NCBI GenBank assembly: GCA_016800925.1
Contig: JABCPU010000887.1
Location: 1-22,558, forward strand
Direction: 5' to 3'
DNA from: Suillus spraguei
Lineage: Eukaryota > Basidiomycota > Agaricomycetes > Boletales > Suillaceae
DNA: 22,558 nucleotides
In this document: one piece after another, positions 18,395 through 22,558 of the stretch
Numbering within the stretch: position 1 is the stretch's first letter
How the letters are laid out: the number at the start of each line of letters is the position of its first letter
Made by a program: the position numbers and the translations under genes
Notes under the pieces: generated by a model
The model's database searches: none
Told to the model about the DNA's origin: nothing
Seen by the model: only the letters and a program-made list of their open reading frames with translations

Positions 18395-19492
18395 ATGATG
18401 TTTCGAAGACTTGCCCAATTCCTCCCTGCCCTCGCCATCCCACTCTCGACTCTGCTCATGGTTTTGTACAGCAGGTGACGATCGATGGCACCGTCTACAT
18501 GGGCAATAACTTGAATGTGGTAACTCCTACCCCTTCTATCATTCGTCTCGTCAACACGAACAGTCCCGTCGAGGGTGCTAACAATTCGTTCCTTAACTGT
18601 GGGCCAGACGCTCAGTTTGCTTCTCTGGTCGGAAATGCGAACCCTGGTTCCCAGCTTAAGATTTTATGGGTCGGCTCAACAGACGGCTCATATAACGTAT
18701 GTGACTTCATACAATGCCATAGATTGACAAGTGACATCAGTTTGCAGTGGCCCGTAACGTAGGCCCGCTAATGCACTACATGGCCAAGTACGATGGTTCT
18801 TGCTTAACATACAACTCGACGAATGCCGAGTGGTTCAAGATCTCCGAACTTGGTCTCGAGGCGGATAGTAGTATTTGGTATCAAGCAAACTGGAGTTAGT
18901 ACTGTGCATACTTTGCTATACTTGCGTTCATGTGTCCCGCAGTGTCGAGTTCCCGCAAATGTGACGATCCCGAACACTCTCGCACCAGGAAATTACCTGC
19001 TTCGCTCGGAGATTATCTCCCTCCAAAATGGGATGATACCAGGAAGCGCTCAGTTTTACCCTTCGTGCATTCAACTTCAAATTGGCGGTTCCCAGACTCA
19101 GGGCCCGACGTCGAGTGAGGAGTGCACATTCCCTGGTGGTTACTCTGATGACGATCCTGGTATCCTAACGCCAAACGTGAGCCATTTTCTCGCTTGATTT
19201 TTGTTCGAACATATCCATATCACTGATCGCCGCACAGATCTTCAACCCGCCCATTCGGTACACGTTCCCGGGCCCTCCTGTCGCAAGCTTCGTGAACACC
19301 GGCGCGGCATCGTGTTCCTCAGCAGTGACTACATCAACCTTCGCCAACGGCTCTTCTTCTACTATTATTGCGTCATCCACCCAAGTCCAACGGCGACAGG
19401 GCAGTGCATGCCGTTCCCCTAATGAGGATGTTGTCACACGAGACAGCAGGAACAAGCGGAGGCACAAGCGGAGACTCGTCGGTGCACACTAA
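18395..19492 (+). pseudogene. AA9 (GH61) lytic polysaccharide monooxygenase, copy 2, pseudogene
   Basis: Same exon plan as copy 1: 18395-18696, 18748-18894, 18943-19176, 19238-19492; introns of 51, 48 and 61 nt. It keeps HGFVQQVTIDG and GNANPGSQLKILWVG in exon 1, IWYQAN at the end of exon 2, RSEIISLQN and [18 protein letters not shown] in exon 3, and FPGPPVASF in exon 4. Exon 4 continues through a Ser/Thr/Ala-rich linker into a very basic tail (RDSRNKRRHKRRLVGAH). Lesions: one C lost in the signal peptide (CCCC to CCC near 18442) puts ATG and mature protein in different frames. The WPHDTGP segment is altered (about 18748-18770), losing the second copper histidine and creating stops. Two bases are missing near 18946. 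With the catalytic histidine gone, the copy is inactive even if the indels were errors. Confidence 0.85.
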
Positions 19493-19870
19493 ATGCGAAT
19501 ATTAACTGGCGAGACGTCCCCCTCTCTCATGATTATCATACAATAAGGCTTGACGCCTCGTGACACTGCGTGCCGCATCACAACATCATTGATTCCATTA
19601 TCCATGTACATGATCTTTTCAACTGACTCTCACGTCGGCTCCTTCAGAGCGAGCAACTCTCTGTTGCATGTTCGTTCTGCTTTATATATACCTTGTAGAT
19701 TCTTATCTGGAATGGGTGTTGTCAGGACTCCTGGTAATGCCTATGGAACCCAGGTTGGCGGAGGTCCAGACTTAGTCAAAGCACCCTCAATCAATTCGTC
19801 TTCCTTCTATATACAATACAATGCCCGAGCCTCTGTGAATCACCCCATAAGTCACGGTGAAATTGGCCTT
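19493..19870 (+). repeat. Module L downstream part, copy 2
   Basis: Uninterrupted counterpart of 10742-11868, without the LINE insertion. It includes the empty target CTCATGATT at 19526-19534 and GTTCTGCTTTATATATACC at about 19673. A plus-strand frame of 211 codons from 19550 spans it, but the matching part of copy 1 is not open, so I treat the frame as accidental. Confidence 0.7.
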
Positions 19871-20431
19871 ACAAGAAGTCGAACGCTTGTGACATCGCGC
19901 TGGCCCGTTCCGTATCGAATCAAGTTTCAAAATTTCAAGTTCGTTTGTATGGTCGATGTGAGCTGCGTCATTGACCTCAAACTCATCTTTCCCGAGCTTG
20001 AGTGTTTCCCATCGAGCGTCTTCATCGGAAGGGACAGCGCTAGCCAGTCAAATAGCTCTTCTTCGACTCTAAATCCATTTTCCTATCCTGAATTAAGTAT
20101 CACCCATCGGATGTCAAGAGGAATGACAAGGGCAGGATCCAGTATGCTTCGATTATTTCAATTCATAATTGACTCTAAGTTGTAAACTTGATGCAGGCCT
20201 AAGGCCTCGACGGAAGCGCTTGGGCAGCACGCTATCATGCTCAAGTCGCAAAGCAGGTTATCGACGGTTTTGCACAAGTCCCTTCATGGGGAACTTGCAC
20301 CGATATCCTCGTCAAGTCTTTTGATGTGATAGCAAGCTGGGTTCGAGCAAACCACTGTTGGAGTCACAAGAGTCAAAGGTTGCAACCAAGTCCAATTTGT
20401 GTGAATCAATTACTTACCCTGCTTAACATTA
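19871..20431. other. Spacer with unrecognised coding-like stretches
   Basis: On the minus strand from about 20052 to 19885 one frame reads like protein (EDARWETLKLGKDEFEVNDA, then HIDHTNELEILKLDSIRNGP), without an ATG. On the plus strand, after a GATGCAG acceptor at about 20196, a frame includes KASTEALGQHAIMLKSQSRL and ends at TGA near 20329. I recognise neither. They could be exons of decayed genes; no intact gene is supported. Confidence 0.3.
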
Positions 20432-20748
20432 TCATGCACGTGCATCATCATACCATGAGCGAAATTTGAACCCCGCATCGTGAACCGCCGTGGGTGTGGT
20501 TAACTCCGACTTTTGCGAGCATCAAAACTTCGCCTGATACTGAGACTGTGACCTACTATGACTTTCGCAATCCTGAACAACCTCGTCTGTGATAAATGGA
20601 TACCCGGCGGTCAATGCGTTAAATTTGAATGTTAAGTTTCATCAATCACATGACAGAATTAATAAGGTATAATTATGCTCTTTAAACGACAGTGCCACAG
20701 ATATGGCGTGTTCAGCGCTCAATCCCTAGATACGTTGAACTTCACAGA
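20432..20748 (+). repeat. Upstream module P, copy C
   Basis: Directly precedes DUF4238 copy 2. Its left part matches copy B (ATGAGCGAAATTTGAACCC, CATCAAAACTTCGCCTGATA) and its right part matches copy A (CCACAGATA, TGTTCAGC-CTCA, GTTGAAC). It has lost the palindromic element intact in copies A and B and reads CCCGGCGGTCAATGCG instead. Confidence 0.7.
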
Positions 20749-22558
20749 ATGACACGACGTCGCAGGAATACACTAAAACAACAACCCGGAACGGAGCTTG
20801 CAGAAGAAGCTCAGAAGACAGATAGCTCTCCGAGTTTATGTACGCCTACGACACAATATCAGCATTTCATTCCACGATTCATATTACGAAGATTCCAAGT
20901 TGGACCTGTGAAGTGCGTCTTCAGAGTCTCTCTCGAGCGCTCTGTGGGTGGACACTAAACCATAATACTGAATAATATCATTTGCAGGTCCACAACAGAA
21001 CGACGAACAGAATTTCGACGCACCGGTATTGATCCTGAATATATCTACTACTATGATATCGCCACGGGCAGCCTTGACATTCGTCCTATTGGAATGGTTT
21101 ACGGCGTAACGAATGTCTACCAAGATGTCCGCAATACCAATAACATCAACGAACTAGAAGGGAAATTAGCGGAACTCGAATGCCAAGCAGCCTCCGTTAT
21201 CATGGACTTGCATAAAGCGCTTCCTCAGGGTACTTTTACTCTGAACCGGAGGTCGCTAGAGCTCCTGCGAAAGTTCCTGTTTATCATGCACTATCGCAAT
21301 GTATCATATTCTGGTACCTACTTCCAGGCGGATCACCCGGAGAACGCAGGAGCCCGTCAGTGGATTGAGGCCTTCATGAAGACCAAGGGTATTCAATCTC
21401 CTGTCGAGATATGGCTACACTTTCTCAGATACTATCTGGACACGTCTCATTCGGACATCATGCGAGACGCTGCAGAACTCGTAGAGAAGTACGGCGAAGA
21501 AGGTCTTCAACAAATGATGCTTGAATCACACATCCCACCTGATCTCGAACACTTCCCAGCTTACACTTATCACATCCACGCGAACAGTTACTTCTTCAGT
21601 ATCTGGGAAGCCACGGAAGGGGAAGAATTCATCATCTCGCATAACGCATTTGGTTTATGGGAAGGTTTGGGAGGTGGTTGCCCAGGCCTGCACCGCATAT
21701 TCGTAGTCAGTCCTCGCATTGCTATCGTCCTGCGCCATGTGATATCACGTCCAGAATGGAAAGAATATATTATATGAAGCCGGGTGTATTCGTGAGCTCC
21801 TTGCTCAACGTGAATCCAGTACCAGCAACTCCAATTTACGCCAGTGGGGAACACGGTACACACATCAACCGCGTAAATTTCGAATCCGCAATGTCACTTG
21901 CACGGTACAGATCCTCCCAGGAAGGGGGGAGTGACAGTTTTGTGTTCGAAATCACAAAACTGTCGCGACCCCAAACATTGGAGTTCAATTCCGTTGTATT
22001 AGTCAACGTGACGAAGACAGGATCTTTAACCTTCCTGTCAAGGGAGGGTATGCTCCGCACCGCACGTGCGTTCCGGAGTTTGCCAGCCAATTTCCATGCG
22101 AGCGAGCTGCTCGTTCCGCTCATCACGCAATTGACGAGTATGATGGAAGCAGAAGTGTTGGCTCTTCGTCAACCATTACAGTCGTCAGCGGCTGTCCTCG
22201 ACCAGGACGGACCCACTAACACTCGTTGATGAAGTGCTTCATGTGTTTCTGATGCAGATATGCACGGGCAGCAAGCAGTTCGAAACGGCATACGACAGGG
22301 CACATGTAGTCTTTAGAATCATGGAGAAGGCAAAGCCCACTTCATTCGCAGACGAAATCAGCCGAGAAGTCGAAAAGCTTTCAAGGTCTGCAAAGACTCG
22401 GACGATGATATGCCTATCGGAGAGGGCGTCAGTTTCGCTCCCTTACTCCCTTCAATTTCAAATAAGTCGTCTTCTCAACTCTTCCAGTTCATGATACCTT
22501 GCATGAGCAGACTGGGCGCAGTGATGTCTGGAGGTGAAGGGGTATTGGAAGAGCTCCA
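20749..22558 (+). pseudogene. DUF4238-family protein, copy 2, frame-broken and cut by the window edge
   Basis: Close duplicate of the gene at 4769-7211. Exon 1 is 20749-20912 (signature QYQHFIPRFILRRF), the intron 20913-20987 is 75 nt (GTGCGT..TTGCAG), and exon 2 runs from 20988 to the end of the window. The window ends where copy 1 has position 6560. Family blocks VYGVTNVYQDVRNTNNINEL and ELEGKLAELECQAASVIMDL are present. Three frame breaks occur relative to copy 1. There is a net gain of 5 nt at about 21768-21790 giving TGA at 21775-21777, a loss of 2 nt at about 22210, and loss of one G near 22377. A 12-nt in-frame insertion lies near 21842. The first two breaks are not homopolymer changes, so this copy is probably a real pseudogene, though one with little divergence. 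Confidence 0.8.

Noticed and set aside
18259..18762. Plus-strand open frame of 167 codons beginning upstream of AA9 copy 2
   Set aside because: It enters the AA9 frame only because one base is missing in the signal-peptide region. The part before that is promoter and leader, conserved as DNA but not as protein with copy 1.
19550..20185. Plus-strand open frame of 211 codons
   Set aside because: Its first half lies in the AA9 downstream repeat, whose other copy is not open. No domain is recognisable, and the second half overlaps a more protein-like frame on the other strand.
1..22558. tRNA, rRNA or CRISPR features
   Set aside because: No B-box like GGTTCRANTCC with a matching A-box, no rRNA-like stretch and no short regularly spaced repeats were found on either strand.

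Overview
The window looks like the genome of a filamentous basidiomycete (Agaricomycetes). Genes are broken by many introns of about 45-75 nt with GT..AG ends and CTAAC-like branch sites. Gene content includes an AA9 (GH61) lytic polysaccharide monooxygenase pair, a fungal DUF6533 seven-helix membrane protein and a long fungal DUF4238 protein. I found no tRNA, rRNA, CRISPR array or prokaryotic operon.

Left part, 1-3.8 kb, is a conserved housekeeping block: a synaptobrevin-type R-SNARE (minus), ribosomal protein eL24 (plus) and glucosamine-6-phosphate N-acetyltransferase GNA1 (minus). Each could be rebuilt exon by exon. A possible terminal exon of an unrecognised minus-strand gene lies at the left edge.

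Right part, 4-22.6 kb, is an accessory, repeat-built region. Three sequence modules recur on the same strand: P (a 220-320 nt upstream block at 4.2, 17.1 and 20.4 kb), D (the DUF4238 gene at 4.8 and 20.7 kb, plus a 3' relic at 7.4 kb) and L (the AA9 gene with about 900 nt upstream and 350 nt downstream, at 8.8-11.9 and 17.4-19.9 kb). The order P-D-L ... P-L ... P-D fits a decayed tandem array of P-D-L units in which the middle unit lost D. Between the units lie a DUF6533 gene (minus) and a small minus-strand gene with a degraded paralogous exon. A 5'-truncated LINE-type retrotransposon with A-rich tail and target-site repeat sits just behind the first AA9 copy.

Both AA9 copies and the second DUF4238 copy are broken. 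Several single-base frame breaks fall in homopolymer runs, including one in the R-SNARE, which is otherwise intact. Part of the damage may therefore be sequence error rather than true decay. I see no convincing new multi-gene system. The most informative signals are the decayed array, the tiny exons (3, 7, 8, 12, 16 and 20 nt), the LINE insertion and the pattern of frame breaks.
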